From NCBI RefSeq assembly GCF_004362805.1, contig NZ_SNYF01000007.1, forward strand, positions 62,001-126,000: DNA of 64,000 bases, in the 5' to 3' direction. Below the pieces are notes generated by a model. It searched no databases. It worked only from the letters and a program-made list of their open reading frames with translations, and was not told where the DNA came from. Below are positions 49,386-58,890 of the stretch, piece after piece (the first letter of the stretch is position 1; each line of letters begins with the position of its first letter). A program made the position numbers and the translations under genes. This DNA is from Algoriphagus boseongensis (GTDB lineage Bacteria > Bacteroidota > Bacteroidia > Cytophagales > Cyclobacteriaceae).

Positions 49386-50333
49386 TCATAAATTATCATG
49401 ACTCCTCGCTTTGATTTTGGGGTTGGGAGTCTTTTTTTCTTCTTTTTCGGAATTGACTTCATCTAATTTAGTCAAATCAGGTTGTCCAGCATTAATCCAG
49501 GCGGTATACCAAAAGTCAGCGATCATTTTGATAGATTTTCTCATTTGCCTTTCTACCATTCCATCTAATGCTCTGGAATAAGCTTCTGAAAAATCTCTTG
49601 AGTAAACCCTAACCGTCAATCCGTTTCTTTCTTCGAAACTGTACTTCTGGTCCTCTGGGAAAAGTCGCGTAAGTTCCCGTTCAATTCTTAATACACTATC
49701 TACTTTAGAGGAGGTCAATGCAACCGCTTCCCAGATCGCCAGTTGGGGCTTTTCTATATACTCAGCTTTCCCAACCCAAAAAGAGTAGTCTTTAGCCTGT
49801 AATTCAGGTACTCTACTTTCCCAAAAACCATGAATTCCTTCTTGTCCTGTGAGTTGACCATTATAGTTTTGAGTTGTGTGCAAAGGGACATTCAAATCAG
49901 CAAGGTAGTGCCCGAGATCTGCGGAAAGTCTAAGAATGGCCGCTTTATTCTTTTGCTCAAAGGCTTTGGTAAGACTCAGAAATGTTTGGTAAGTCGACCA
50001 TGGGCCGATTCCGTGACTTCGAAGTGAGTCTTCAGAGAGTTTTTCAATTGCCTCAGGCCAATACTTTGGTAGAATAAAAATCGCACTATCTCCGTAATGG
50101 TCCAGGTCAATGAAATGTTTTTCAGCCTCACCTTCCACTGCGTATCTTCTTCTGTCAGGATTTACCGCATTTTCAGATAAAAATTCAATTTCAGTTTTAA
50201 ACAAAACCAACATTTCTGGGGGAAGGGAATAAACAGCCTGTCTATTAATCAATTGGTGACTAAAAAATCCCCAGTAAATACCTTCAGGCAGCCCTAGAAA
50301 GAAAGAAAAAGCCCAGATTATAAAAATTCTCAT
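49386..50333 (-). CDS. Zinc-dependent phospholipase C/S1-P1 nuclease-like protein
   Basis: A 315-aa all-helical protein whose His/Asp pattern fits the zinc-dependent phospholipase C family. Likely ligands are the HQLINRQAV segment, HFIDLDHYGD, LGHYLADLNVPLHTTQNY and HGFWE. A short hydrophobic N-terminus (residues 1-17) suggests export. Substrate is unknown. The last 35 residues are charged and not part of the fold. Confidence 0.86.
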   Translation of the reverse strand: MRIFIIWAFSFFLGLPEGIYWGFFSHQLINRQAVYSLPPEMLVLFKTEIEFLSENAVNPDRRRYAVEGEAEKHFIDLDHYGDSAIFILPKYWPEAIEKLSEDSLRSHGIGPWSTYQTFLSLTKAFEQKNKAAILRLSADLGHYLADLNVPLHTTQNYNGQLTGQEGIHGFWESRVPELQAKDYSFWVGKAEYIEKPQLAIWEAVALTSSKVDSVLRIERELTRLFPEDQKYSFEERNGLTVRVYSRDFSEAYSRALDGMVERQMRKSIKMIADFWYTAWINAGQPDLTKLDEVNSEKEEKKTPNPKIKARSHDNL

Positions 50334-50461
50334 AGGTCAAATTAATCAAAAGAAATATCTTTTAGAATACGAAAAAAGCTATATTTGTGGCCTGTTTTAG
50401 CCCAAAAGCCAAATAGTTTGATTTGGTCAAAGTCTAGAATAAAAGGAATGTTTGAAATTCC

Positions 50462-50493
50462 TTTGGCAGAATTAATTATTTACAATAACTTTG
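50462..50493 (+). promoter_or_regulatory. Promoter of rpsT
   Basis: TTTG (50462-50465) and TAACTTTG (50486-50493) are separated by 20 bases, an exact match to the Bacteroidota consensus, 50 bases before the rpsT ATG. Confidence 0.88.
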
Positions 50494-50543
50494 CACTCCA
50501 ATTCGGACCAGGGGAAGTAAAGAAAATATTTTAAAAACGAGAT

Positions 50544-50798
50544 ATGGCAAATCATAAATCAGCTCTTAAGAGAATTCGTGCCAACGAAGCGAAGCGTTTA
50601 AGAAACAGATATCAGGCCAAAACAACCAGAACTTTCATCAAGAGACTGAAGGCTGCTACCGACAAAGTAGAGGCTTTGGAATTGTATCAGAAAGTATCTT
50701 CTATGTTGGACAAACTGGCCAAGAAGAATGTAATTCATAAGAATAACGCTAGCAACAAAAAGTCAAGATTGGCAAAGTTTGTCAATGCATTGGCTTAA
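50544..50798 (+). CDS. rpsT: Small ribosomal subunit protein bS20
   Basis: An 84-aa highly basic 30S protein that binds 16S rRNA early in assembly. The N-terminal ANHKSALKRIRANEAKRLRN and the C-terminal IHKNNASNKKSRLAKFVNAL are canonical. It has its own consensus promoter and a strong terminator, so it is monocistronic. Confidence 0.98.
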   Translation: MANHKSALKRIRANEAKRLRNRYQAKTTRTFIKRLKAATDKVEALELYQKVSSMLDKLAKKNVIHKNNASNKKSRLAKFVNALA

Positions 50799-50821
50799 TT
50801 TCTAAAGACTTTCTATTTCTG

Positions 50822-50851
50822 AACCCTGCTCCAAAGGCAGGGTTTTTTTAT
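50822..50851 (+). terminator. Terminator of rpsT
   Basis: An 8-bp stem AACCCTGC / GCAGGGTT with a 7-base loop ends in T7. Confidence 0.9.
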
Positions 50852-50897
50852 TGAAATTTTTTAAATAGATTTTGTCAAACTTTTTAAATAACTACTT

Positions 50898-51593
50898 ATG
50901 GACCAGACTTTTTCTACCAAAATCTCTGAGCTTGCCGAAGAGGATCGTCCCAGGGAAAAGCTTTTGCTAAAAGGGAAATCAGCCTTGACTGATGCGGAAT
51001 TGATAGCAATTTTGATTGGTTCGGGGACAAGGACTATGAGCGCAGTTGACCTTTCTAGGCTGATTCTTCGAAATGTGGGGAATGACTTGGCTGCTTTAGC
51101 CAAACTTTCCATCAAAGACCTGATGAAATTTAAAGGAATCGGTGAGGCCAAGGCAATAACCATTGTAGCTGCAATGGAACTGGGCCGAAGAAGAAAAGAG
51201 CAAGAACCCAGCGTCAAACCCAAAATCTCATCTTCTAAAGATGTATATGAATTGATGCGACCCGATCTTTATGATGAAGTTGTGGAGCATTTTTACCTGA
51301 TCTTGATGAATAGATCCAATCAGGTTATCAAAAAACATCTGATCAGTCAAGGAGGCACTTCTGGCACCGTGGTGGATGCCAAAATTGTCTTTAAAACAGC
51401 CTTGGAGCATTTGGCTCAGTCCATGATTTTGGTTCATAACCATCCCAGTGGAAGCCTGACTCCTTCGGAGCAAGACAAAAGATTGACCGAAAGATTGGTG
51501 AAAATTGGCAGGGATATGGATTTACCTGTCTTAGACCATGTGATTTTTTCAGATCGTGGCTATTTTAGCTTCGCCGATGAAGGCATTCTTTAA
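50898..51593 (+). CDS. radC: RadC-family JAB-domain protein
   Basis: A 231-aa protein with an N-terminal helix-hairpin-helix-like region (KGIGEAKAITIVAAMELGRRR, about residues 76-96) and a C-terminal JAMM/JAB metalloprotease-like domain. The metal motif VHNHPSGSLTPSEQD (about 175-189) is intact. Despite its name, a DNA-repair role is doubtful in several bacteria. It is followed three bases later by the DUF1684 gene. Confidence 0.94.
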   Translation: MDQTFSTKISELAEEDRPREKLLLKGKSALTDAELIAILIGSGTRTMSAVDLSRLILRNVGNDLAALAKLSIKDLMKFKGIGEAKAITIVAAMELGRRRKEQEPSVKPKISSSKDVYELMRPDLYDEVVEHFYLILMNRSNQVIKKHLISQGGTSGTVVDAKIVFKTALEHLAQSMILVHNHPSGSLTPSEQDKRLTERLVKIGRDMDLPVLDHVIFSDRGYFSFADEGIL

Positions 51594-51596
51594 TCC

Positions 51597-52214
51597 ATGA
51601 AAGCAAACCAAATCATTTTACTAGTAATCGGGATCGTTGTAGTTGTAGCTGTAGGGTATATGTTTACTGCTATTGAGAGCCCTGAGGATTATATTGAGAA
51701 AATCGAAAAAGAGCGGGAAAGGCAATTCAAGTATATCCGTTTCAATGCCGAGTCTCCTTTGACTGAAGAACAAAAAGCTAATTTTAAGACCCTGACTTTT
51801 TATCAAATCAATCCGGAGTATAAGGTTAAAGCTCGTTTGGTCCCTATTGAAAATAAAAAAGTAAGAGAAGTCCCGCTTACTGATGGTTCCAAAGAGCGAT
51901 ACATCGAGCATTCCTATGCTGAATTCGAACTGGGAGGAAAGACCAACAGCCTTTTGCTTTTGCAATCTGTCAAAGAAATAGATATGAGAAATTTCTTTTT
52001 AGCCTTTGCTGATGAAACCAGCGGAAGAGAAACCTATGGTGGTGGAAGATATCTCAACGTTCGACAGGATGGAAAAAACAGCATTACGATTGACTTCAAC
52101 TTGGCATATAATCCCTACTGTGCCTATAATCCGGAATTTGCCTGTCCGTTGCCACCTAAGGAGAATCTCTTGACGATTTCCATTGAAGCAGGGGAGAAAA
52201 ATTATTCCAAATAG
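51597..52214 (+). CDS. DUF1684 membrane-anchored protein
   Basis: A 205-aa protein. Residues 4-24 form a signal anchor. The C-terminal NPYCAYNPEFACPLPPKENLL signature identifies DUF1684, with two conserved cysteines. Family function is unknown. It forms a probable operon with radC and is followed by a terminator hairpin at 52257. Confidence 0.88.
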   Translation: MKANQIILLVIGIVVVVAVGYMFTAIESPEDYIEKIEKERERQFKYIRFNAESPLTEEQKANFKTLTFYQINPEYKVKARLVPIENKKVREVPLTDGSKERYIEHSYAEFELGGKTNSLLLLQSVKEIDMRNFFLAFADETSGRETYGGGRYLNVRQDGKNSITIDFNLAYNPYCAYNPEFACPLPPKENLLTISIEAGEKNYSK

Positions 52215-52256
52215 GCTTCCCCTCCTGCAATTCTTATAAATTTGCCCATTAATTCT

Positions 52257-52280
52257 AAAAGGTGCCTTTGCACCTTTTTT
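52257..52280 (+). terminator. Terminator between DUF1684 gene and pheT
   Basis: A perfect 9-bp stem AAAAGGTGC / GCACCTTTT with a CTTT loop ends in T6. It also lies within the possible pheT leader. Confidence 0.85.
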
Positions 52281-52289
52281 CTTAAGCCT

Positions 52290-52302
52290 CGGAGATTCTC
52301 CG
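52290..52302 (+). other. Small hairpin just upstream of pheT
   Basis: CGGAG-ATT-CTCCG forms a 5-bp stem 14 bases before the pheT start. With the TAAATTTG -7-like element at 52237-52244 and the preceding terminator it could be part of a leader control region, but the evidence is weak. Confidence 0.3.
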
Positions 52303-52315
52303 AAATCAAAAGAAT

Positions 52316-54730
52316 ATGAAAATTTCAATCAACCGATTAAAGCAATACATCCATCTCACCGAAACTCCTGAAGAAATAGCCGCCTTGCTGACCCGATCTG
52401 GGTTGGAGGTTGAGGCTGTGGAAGAATTTCAGTCCGTTCCGGGTGGTCTTGAAGGAATTGTCATTGGGGAGGTTTTGACTTGTGAGAAGCATCCCGATGC
52501 GGACAAATTGAGTATCACCACTGTAGATATAGGAAAAGAAACTCCTTCCCAGATCGTTTGTGGGGCATCCAATGTGGCTGCTGGACAAAAAGTAGTCGTC
52601 GCAACAGTGGGTGCTATGCTTTATCCAACCGAAGGAGAGCCTTTCGAAATCAAAAAGGCAAAAATCCGTGGTCAGGTTTCTGAAGGGATGATTTGCGCTG
52701 AAGATGAGATTGGAATCGGGACATCGCATGCCGGAATTATGGTGTTGGATACCGATCTGCCCAATGGAACTCCTGCTTCCGAATATTTTGAAATTTCAAA
52801 CGATTCGATCCTCGAAATCGGACTTACTCCGAATAGAGCTGATGCTGCATCTCATTTAGGTGTGGCAAGAGATCTTGAAGCCCTGCTTCATCGACCGATT
52901 TGTCTTCCTGAGACCCAAGAATTGAAGATTGAAAAATCAGGTCCAGCTATCTCTGTGGAGGTGAAAGATCCTTTGGATTGTCCTCGGTATGCAGGGGTTG
53001 TGGTGACTGATCTCAAAGTAGGTCCTTCCCCTCAGTGGCTTCAGAATTTTCTTCGTTCCCTGGACTTGGAGCCGATTAATAACGTGGTCGATATCACCAA
53101 TTTTATCCTTCATGACTTGGGGCAGCCTCTGCATGCTTTTGATGCGGAGAAAATTTCCGATGGAAAAATCATCGTTGGGAAACTTCCAAAAGGAACTCCT
53201 TTTGTCACTTTGGATGAAAAGGAAAGGAAACTCTCAGGTGAGGAATTGATGATTTGTGATCCAAATGGTGGGATGTGTATTGCAGGTATCTTCGGTGGAA
53301 AAGGTTCTGGAGTAAGCGATCAAACGACAACCATTTTCCTTGAATCTGCCTATTTCTCTCCTGATGTGATCCGAAAAGGTTCCCAGTTTCATGGATTGAA
53401 GACCGATGCATCTTTCCGATTTGAAAGAGGAACAGATCCCAATATGCCGGTATTTGCCTTGAAAAAGGCAGTAGCCTTGCTTCAAGAAATCGCAGGCGGA
53501 AAGGTTTCTTCTGAAATAATTGATGTCTATCCTAATCCAATTCCTGATTTTGAAATAGATGTGGAATACGGGCATGTGGACCGACTGATCGGGAAAAAGA
53601 TTGAGCCCAAAGAGGTCAAATCCATTTTGGAAAGCTTGGATATCCAAGTTGTAAATGAAACCGAAAAAGGCTTCAAAGCTATCGTAAAACCTTATCGGGT
53701 AGACGTCACCCGTGAGGCAGATATTATTGAGGAAATCCTTAGAATTCACGGTTTTCATCAGGTAGAACTTTCTGAAAATCTCAGAACAGACTATTTGGCT
53801 GAGCATCCTGTGAAGGATCTAAACAAGCTTCAATACCGCTTAACAGAAATGCTAGCTGGTCAAGGCTATTTTGAATTGATCACAAACAGTTTGACCAAAC
53901 CTCAGTATGCAGAGAAGTCAGGTTACTTGGATCCGAAGCTTAGCGTTGAAATCTACAATAAGCTAAGCGAAGACTTGGGAGTGATGAGACAGACGCTTCT
54001 TTTCTCAGGATTGGAAGTGATGGCGCACAACATCAATCGAAGACAAACAGACCTCAAGGCCTTTGAATTTGGAACCGTTTACCAAAAAACAGCAGAAGGA
54101 TATAAAGAGGGTAGGAGATTGGCACTATTCCATTCGGGCGATCGTTCTTCTGAAAGTTGGTTGGATGTTTCCAAGCCTTTTGCTTTCGCAGATTTGTATG
54201 CTACCGTTGAAAAGATTCTGGAGCGTCTGAATATTGACAATGCCCAGATCCATGTAATTGAATCTGCTCCTTTGGCTTATGGGTTGGAATTGAAGTTGGG
54301 AGAAAAGGTCTTGGGAATAGTTGGTTTGGTAGATGACAAAATTCTTAAACTAGCCGAGGTTCGACAAGATGTATGGTATGCGGAATTGGATTGGGATTTG
54401 CTTTGCAAGAAAGCTTCAGGTTTGAAGAAATATCAGGAGATCTCCAAATTTCCAGAGGTAAGGAGGGATCTTTCCTTGGTGATAGACAAAGCGATTACTT
54501 ACGAACAGGTAAAATCCGTAGCTGAAAAGGCGGGAGGAAAATTAGTCAAGCGAATCGGATGCTTTGACGTTTACCAAGGAGATAAAATTGACTCGGGTAA
54601 AAAAGCTTATGCACTGAGTTTTATCCTTCAGGATTCAGAAAATACACTGACGGATAAGGTAATTGATAAAACAATGAGTAAATTGATTCAGGCCTTTCAA
54701 GATCAAGTGGGGGCTGTTATCAGAAGTTAA
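52316..54730 (+). CDS. pheT: Phenylalanine-tRNA ligase beta subunit
   Basis: An 804-aa subunit of the alpha2-beta2 enzyme that charges tRNA-Phe. Domains in order: B1 and tRNA-binding EMAP-like region (residues 40-155, VIGEVLTCEKHPDADKLSITTVDIG), B3/B4 editing domain (about 210-390, with NNVVDITNFILHDLGQPLHAFDA), B5 (about 405-475), catalytic-like core and the C-terminal FDX anticodon-binding domain (about 710-804). The pheS partner is not in the window, as in many Bacteroidota. zapA-type genes follow immediately. Confidence 0.97.
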   Translation: MKISINRLKQYIHLTETPEEIAALLTRSGLEVEAVEEFQSVPGGLEGIVIGEVLTCEKHPDADKLSITTVDIGKETPSQIVCGASNVAAGQKVVVATVGAMLYPTEGEPFEIKKAKIRGQVSEGMICAEDEIGIGTSHAGIMVLDTDLPNGTPASEYFEISNDSILEIGLTPNRADAASHLGVARDLEALLHRPICLPETQELKIEKSGPAISVEVKDPLDCPRYAGVVVTDLKVGPSPQWLQNFLRSLDLEPINNVVDITNFILHDLGQPLHAFDAEKISDGKIIVGKLPKGTPFVTLDEKERKLSGEELMICDPNGGMCIAGIFGGKGSGVSDQTTTIFLESAYFSPDVIRKGSQFHGLKTDASFRFERGTDPNMPVFALKKAVALLQEIAGGKVSSEIIDVYPNPIPDFEIDVEYGHVDRLIGKKIEPKEVKSILESLDIQVVNETEKGFKAIVKPYRVDVTREADIIEEILRIHGFHQVELSENLRTDYLAEHPVKDLNKLQYRLTEMLAGQGYFELITNSLTKPQYAEKSGYLDPKLSVEIYNKLSEDLGVMRQTLLFSGLEVMAHNINRRQTDLKAFEFGTVYQKTAEGYKEGRRLALFHSGDRSSESWLDVSKPFAFADLYATVEKILERLNIDNAQIHVIESAPLAYGLELKLGEKVLGIVGLVDDKILKLAEVRQDVWYAELDWDLLCKKASGLKKYQEISKFPEVRRDLSLVIDKAITYEQVKSVAEKAGGKLVKRIGCFDVYQGDKIDSGKKAYALSFILQDSENTLTDKVIDKTMSKLIQAFQDQVGAVIRS

Positions 54731-54733
54731 AAA

Positions 54734-55018
54734 ATGATTCACGAGGAACTGCAAAAACTGGAAAAGCTGGCGGTTTTAGCCAGTAAGAAAATCGAAGCTT
54801 TGAGTGCTGAAAATGAGCAATTAAAGTCTAGAATGGCTGATTTGGAGCAGAATATTCAGGAAAAGGAGCAGGAAATCCATCATTTTAAAAATAAGATTAA
54901 AATTAGTAACATTGTGGACAACCGGCCGGTAACCTCAGAAGATACTGCCGAAATGAGTGACTTAATCAACAATTATATACAAGAAATCGATCATTTGATC
55001 ACCTACCTTTCCGAATGA
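54734..55018 (+). CDS. Short coiled-coil protein, possible ZapA partner
   Basis: A 94-aa protein with a heptad-rich segment at residues 4-56 (LEKLAVLASKKIEALSAENEQLKS... EQEIHHFKNKI). No signal peptide or membrane helix. I do not recognise a named family; its size and location recall ZapB-type division coiled coils. It starts three bases after pheT and is one base from zapA, so it is co-transcribed with both. Functional link to cell division is inferred only from this position. Confidence 0.7.
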   Translation: MIHEELQKLEKLAVLASKKIEALSAENEQLKSRMADLEQNIQEKEQEIHHFKNKIKISNIVDNRPVTSEDTAEMSDLINNYIQEIDHLITYLSE

Positions 55019-55019
55019 T

Positions 55020-55304
55020 ATGGAGACGCTGGCAATCAGAGTGAAAATCGGAGATAGGGAATATCCCATGCGTGTCAAGCCTGAAGATGAGGCTAAAATT
55101 CGGCATGCTGGAAAACTGATTAATGAAAAAATGAGAAAGTATAAGGCTGAATTTGGTTTGGATGATGCCACAGATCTTTTGGCGATGGTCGCCTTTGATT
55201 GCATGGTAGAATCCCTAGAAACCAATGAAGTCAATGCAGAAGACAGCGAGCATATTCAGCGCAGTCTTTCCCATATTTCAGCGCTGTTGACCAAGGCTGT
55301 TTGA
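55020..55304 (+). CDS. zapA: Cell division protein ZapA
   Basis: A 94-aa protein with the ZapA pattern: IRVKIGDREYPMRVKPEDEAKIRHAGKLINEKM (residues 5-37) followed by a helix suited to coiled-coil tetramers. ZapA stabilises FtsZ filaments at the division ring. It follows the coiled-coil gene by one base and precedes rny by 64 bases. Confidence 0.88.
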   Translation: METLAIRVKIGDREYPMRVKPEDEAKIRHAGKLINEKMRKYKAEFGLDDATDLLAMVAFDCMVESLETNEVNAEDSEHIQRSLSHISALLTKAV

Positions 55305-55368
55305 TTGTTGATATCCACTTAATTTCTGGGACTTTTCTGATCCGGTAGGTAGCAATTTATACATACCT

Positions 55369-56934
55369 ATGGCAGACGTACTATTTATCATCCTTGCAGC
55401 CCTGGCGGGGCTAGGTGGGGGTGCCGCATTAGCGGGGTTTTTTATTAAAAATAAAAATGCAAAGCTGGAAGAAGAGACCAAAGAAAGGGTCAAATCCATG
55501 CTTAGGGAGGCTGAAATTACAGCTGAATCAATCAAAAAAGATCGCATTCTTGAGGCTAAAGAAAAGTTTCTGAAGATGAAGGCGGATTTTGATGAGGAGA
55601 TGAGCAATAAGAAAAACATCATCATCACCAATGAAAACAAAGTCAAGCAACTTCAGCAGCAAGTATCCAAAGAGCAAGAACTGGTAAAGCGAAAAGAAGC
55701 TGAATTGGATAGTAAAAAGGAAAACCTTACCGCCCAATTGCATGCGGTTCAGGTCAAAAAAGAGGAACTCGATCGGATTACCAATCAGCGAATCGCTGAC
55801 TTGGAAAAAATCGCAGGTTTGACCCGTGAGGAAGCCAAGGAACAATTGGTAAATATGCTCACAGAGGAAGCCCAATCCAAAGCTTCTTCCCAAATCAAGG
55901 ATATCCTTGACGAAGCCAAACTTACCGCTACCAAGCAGGCTAAAAAGATCGTTTTGGACACTATCCAGCGTACGGCTACTGAACATGCGGTTGAAAACTG
56001 TGTTTCTGTTTTCAATATTGAAAGCGATGATATTAAGGGTAAAATCATCGGTCGGGAAGGCCGAAATATCCGGGCTTTGGAAGCGGCAACAGGCGTGGAG
56101 ATTGTAGTGGATGATACCCCAGAGGCTATCATTATTTCAGGATTTGATCCGGTAAGAAGAGAAATCGCAAGACTATCTCTTCACCGATTGGTTCAGGATG
56201 GAAGAATCCACCCGGCTAGAATCGAGGAAGTAGTAGCCAAAACTGAGAAAAACATCGAGGAAGAAATCGTTGAAATCGGCGAGAGAACCTGTATTGATTT
56301 GGGAATTCATGGTTTGCATCCTGAGTTAATCAAGATGGTTGGCCGAATGAGATTCCGTTCTTCCTATGGACAGAACTTACTCCAGCACTCCAGAGAGGTA
56401 GCCAAATTAGCAGCAACCATGGCTGCTGAAATGGGCTTAAATGCCAAGTTGGCTAAGCGTGCCGGATTGCTTCATGACATCGGTAAAGTATGGCCAGAGG
56501 AGCAGGAACTTCCTCACGCAATTCTAGGGATGGAATTGGCAAAGAGATACAAAGAGCATCCTGAAATCTGCAATGCCATCGGAGCTCACCACGATGAAAT
56601 CGAAATGACTTCAATGATTTCTCCAATCGTGCAGGCATCTGATGCGATTTCTGGTTCCAGACCAGGTGCAAGAAGGGAAATCATGGATAGCTACATCAAG
56701 CGTCTCAAGGAATTGGAAGAACTAGCTTTGGGATTTGATGGAGTAAATAAATGCTTTGCGATGCAGGCAGGCCGTGAGTTGAGAATCTTGGTCGATGCTG
56801 ATCATGTAGATGACCAGACTGCAAGCAAGCTTTCCTTTGATATTTCCCAGAAAATCGAAAAAGAAATGCAATATCCCGGACAGATTAAAATCACCGTGAT
56901 TCGGGAAATGCGGGCGGTGAATTACGCCAGATAA
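55369..56934 (+). CDS. rny: Ribonuclease Y
   Basis: A 521-aa membrane-anchored endoribonuclease that initiates mRNA decay. Order of parts: N-terminal transmembrane helix (residues 3-26), long charged coiled coil (about 30-200), KH RNA-binding domain ([31 protein letters not shown]), and the HD phosphohydrolase domain with the HDIGK motif ([14 protein letters not shown]) and QASDAISG. Length and order match the B. subtilis enzyme. A terminator with G-T pairs follows. Confidence 0.97.
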   Translation: MADVLFIILAALAGLGGGAALAGFFIKNKNAKLEEETKERVKSMLREAEITAESIKKDRILEAKEKFLKMKADFDEEMSNKKNIIITNENKVKQLQQQVSKEQELVKRKEAELDSKKENLTAQLHAVQVKKEELDRITNQRIADLEKIAGLTREEAKEQLVNMLTEEAQSKASSQIKDILDEAKLTATKQAKKIVLDTIQRTATEHAVENCVSVFNIESDDIKGKIIGREGRNIRALEAATGVEIVVDDTPEAIIISGFDPVRREIARLSLHRLVQDGRIHPARIEEVVAKTEKNIEEEIVEIGERTCIDLGIHGLHPELIKMVGRMRFRSSYGQNLLQHSREVAKLAATMAAEMGLNAKLAKRAGLLHDIGKVWPEEQELPHAILGMELAKRYKEHPEICNAIGAHHDEIEMTSMISPIVQASDAISGSRPGARREIMDSYIKRLKELEELALGFDGVNKCFAMQAGRELRILVDADHVDDQTASKLSFDISQKIEKEMQYPGQIKITVIREMRAVNYAR

Positions 56935-56960
56935 TTTTAGAAATTGTTTTATTCTAAAAT

Positions 56961-56990
56961 GGCAGTTACTTTAGGTGGCTGCCTTTTTTT
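56961..56990 (+). terminator. Terminator of rny
   Basis: GGCAGTTAC pairs with GTGGCTGCC (two G-T pairs) around a TTTAG loop and is followed by T7. It argues against a GTG start at 56975 for the next gene. Confidence 0.8.
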
Positions 56991-56998
56991 ATTACTCT

Positions 56999-57763
56999 AT
57001 GTTTGGATATTTAGCTACCAAAGCTGTAATCGAATTGATCAATGAAGCCCGATGGAGACTTTTTCCTAGGAAAGTAAGTCGGGATGAGATCAAATTTTTA
57101 GAAAATCATTTTAAGTATTATTCCCGGCTTAAGCCTCAGCATAAAAAAGAGTTTATTGATAAACTGGAAATGATCCTTTCCACCAAAAGGTTGATTGCAA
57201 GAGGAGGTTTGGAGGAAATTACTTGGGAGATGGAAATCTTGGTTGGGGCAACGATCGCAATGGTTACGTTTGGATGGAAGCGTTTAAAGCTTGCTCACTT
57301 TCATACCATCTTGATTTATCCCAATCCATATTTCAGCACTATCAATAAGATTTATCATCGCGGAGAGGTCAATCCCAAGCATGGATTGATTATTCTTTCC
57401 TGGCAAAGTTTTGTGGAAGGATATGCGGACTTTGAGGACGGAATCAATTTGGGTATCCATGAAATTGCCCATGCCTTGAAGTTGGCCAATCAAATTGACA
57501 CAGATGGAGAGCGGGAATTTGATCCCAAGTCTTTTGCTGAATATAAAAAGTGGGTTCCTATTGAAATGGAGAAAGTTAAGGCAGGGGAAGAAACCATATT
57601 TAGAGAAAGAGCGGCTTTCAATGAGCATGAGTTTTTTGCCGTGATCATTGAGACCTTTTTTGAAAAAAGTCAGGAGTTCAAGACCTATAATCCTGAGTTT
57701 TACCAAACTGTAGTTCATCTCCTGCGCCAGGATCCATTAACCCTTCAAAAACCAATTCAATGA
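56999..57763 (+). CDS. Zinc-dependent peptidase, MtfA family
   Basis: The ATG at 56999 gives 254 aa; a GTG at 56975 falls inside the rny terminator. A short hydrophobic N-terminus may anchor the protein. The zincin motif is LGIHEIAHAL (His154, Glu155, His158) with a downstream NEHEFFAVIIETFFE that may supply the third ligand. MtfA in enterobacteria binds the Mlc repressor and has peptidase activity; whether that applies here is unknown. Its stop overlaps the next start (ATGA). Confidence 0.88.
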   Translation: MFGYLATKAVIELINEARWRLFPRKVSRDEIKFLENHFKYYSRLKPQHKKEFIDKLEMILSTKRLIARGGLEEITWEMEILVGATIAMVTFGWKRLKLAHFHTILIYPNPYFSTINKIYHRGEVNPKHGLIILSWQSFVEGYADFEDGINLGIHEIAHALKLANQIDTDGEREFDPKSFAEYKKWVPIEMEKVKAGEETIFRERAAFNEHEFFAVIIETFFEKSQEFKTYNPEFYQTVVHLLRQDPLTLQKPIQ

Positions 57764-58791
57764 AATTTGGAATAGGAATTATCGGTACAGGAGCTATCGC
57801 AATCAAGCATGCGCAGGCCATTGAAAGTCTGGACAATGCTCGATTACTTGGTCTTTTTAACCCGAATCCTTCCAGCGCTGAGAAAGCGAAAGAAAAGTTC
57901 TCAGCTCCAGTATTTCAGGATTTAAAGGAGTTCCTAGCTATTTCAGGTTTGGATGTAGTGTGCATTTGTACACCAAGTGGTTTGCATCTTGAACCTGCCC
58001 TTGCAGCTTTAGAAGCCAAAAAGCATGTTTTTATCGAAAAACCGATTGAGGTGACCTTGGATCGTGCGGACCGCTTAATTGCCTCTGCTGATAAAAATGG
58101 AGTTACCCTCGGAGTTGTATTCCAGAATCGATTTTCTTCTGATTTTCAAAAATTAAGAAAAGCTGTCCAAGCCGGAGAATTCGGCAGACTGCTCATGGGA
58201 AATGCCTATGTAAACTGGTTCCGAACTGCTGAATATTATTCTTCCAGCCAATGGAAAGGAACCCTCAAATGCGATGGTGGAGGAGCTTTGATCAATCAGG
58301 CCATCCATACCTTGGATCTGCTTTTGGATGTGATGGGAGAAGTGGATTCTGTTTTTGGGAAAGTGAAGACCAGCCTATATCCAATAGAAGGAGAGGATTT
58401 GGGTGCTGCTTTGGTCAATTTTAGATCAGGTGCTTCGGGGACAATTACAGCAGGAACCTCACTTTATCCCGGCTATCCTGAGCGCTTGGAGATTTATGGA
58501 ACGGAAGGAAGTGCAATCTTGGAAGCCGGAAAGTTGATAGCTTGGACGATTAAAGGAAAAGATAGTCCTCTTGAGAAATCTGAGAAAATCAGCACTTCAG
58601 GCTCTTCCGATCCGAATGCCATAGGATTTGAATTGCACGCAGCTCAATGGAAGGACTTTTTAAAATCAATAGCAAATGGCACCTCTCCGGAAGTGGATGG
58701 TCCAGAAGCAAAAAAATCCCTCGAATTGATCCGAGGGATTTATAAGTCCAGCAAGGAAGAGAAGTTGGTGAAGTTTCCTTTTGAGGAATAA
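57760..58791 (+). CDS. Gfo/Idh/MocA family oxidoreductase
   Basis: A 343-aa NAD(P)-dependent sugar-type oxidoreductase. Rossmann motif GIIGTGAIAIKHAQAI is at residues 5-20, and the conserved EKPIEVTLDRADRLI (about 98-112) supplies the Lys of the EKP motif. The C-terminal domain has GGGALINQAIHTLDLL with the catalytic-type His. Substrates of the family include inositol and amino sugars. It is translationally coupled to the MtfA-like gene. Confidence 0.92.
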   Translation: MKFGIGIIGTGAIAIKHAQAIESLDNARLLGLFNPNPSSAEKAKEKFSAPVFQDLKEFLAISGLDVVCICTPSGLHLEPALAALEAKKHVFIEKPIEVTLDRADRLIASADKNGVTLGVVFQNRFSSDFQKLRKAVQAGEFGRLLMGNAYVNWFRTAEYYSSSQWKGTLKCDGGGALINQAIHTLDLLLDVMGEVDSVFGKVKTSLYPIEGEDLGAALVNFRSGASGTITAGTSLYPGYPERLEIYGTEGSAILEAGKLIAWTIKGKDSPLEKSEKISTSGSSDPNAIGFELHAAQWKDFLKSIANGTSPEVDGPEAKKSLELIRGIYKSSKEEKLVKFPFEE

Positions 58792-58797
58792 ATGATT

Positions 58798-58830
58798 TCT
58801 CACAAATGACTCAGATGAGCACAGATTTTC
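58798..58830 (+). repeat. Degenerate CACAGAT-type repeat, copy 1
   Basis: The stretch contains CTCACAAATGACTCAGATG and GAGCACAGATTTTC, resembling the reverse complement of the segment at 62655-62690. Short, noncoding, and of unknown role. Confidence 0.45.
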
Positions 58831-58865
58831 GGCTTACAGACTTTAAAAGTCCAGCCTTTCTACTT

Positions 58866-58890
58866 TCACTGCAAACTGCTAACTGCCTAC
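58866..58890 (+). repeat. AACTGC-rich degenerate repeat
   Basis: AACTGC occurs twice at a period of 7 bases (58874 and 58881) within CACTGCAAACTGCTAACTGC. It ends inside the terminal codons of the adjacent minus-strand ABC-F gene. Confidence 0.35.

Noticed and set aside
56975..56998. GTG start extending the MtfA-like gene upstream.
   Set aside because: It falls inside the rny terminator hairpin; the ATG at 56999 fits the family.
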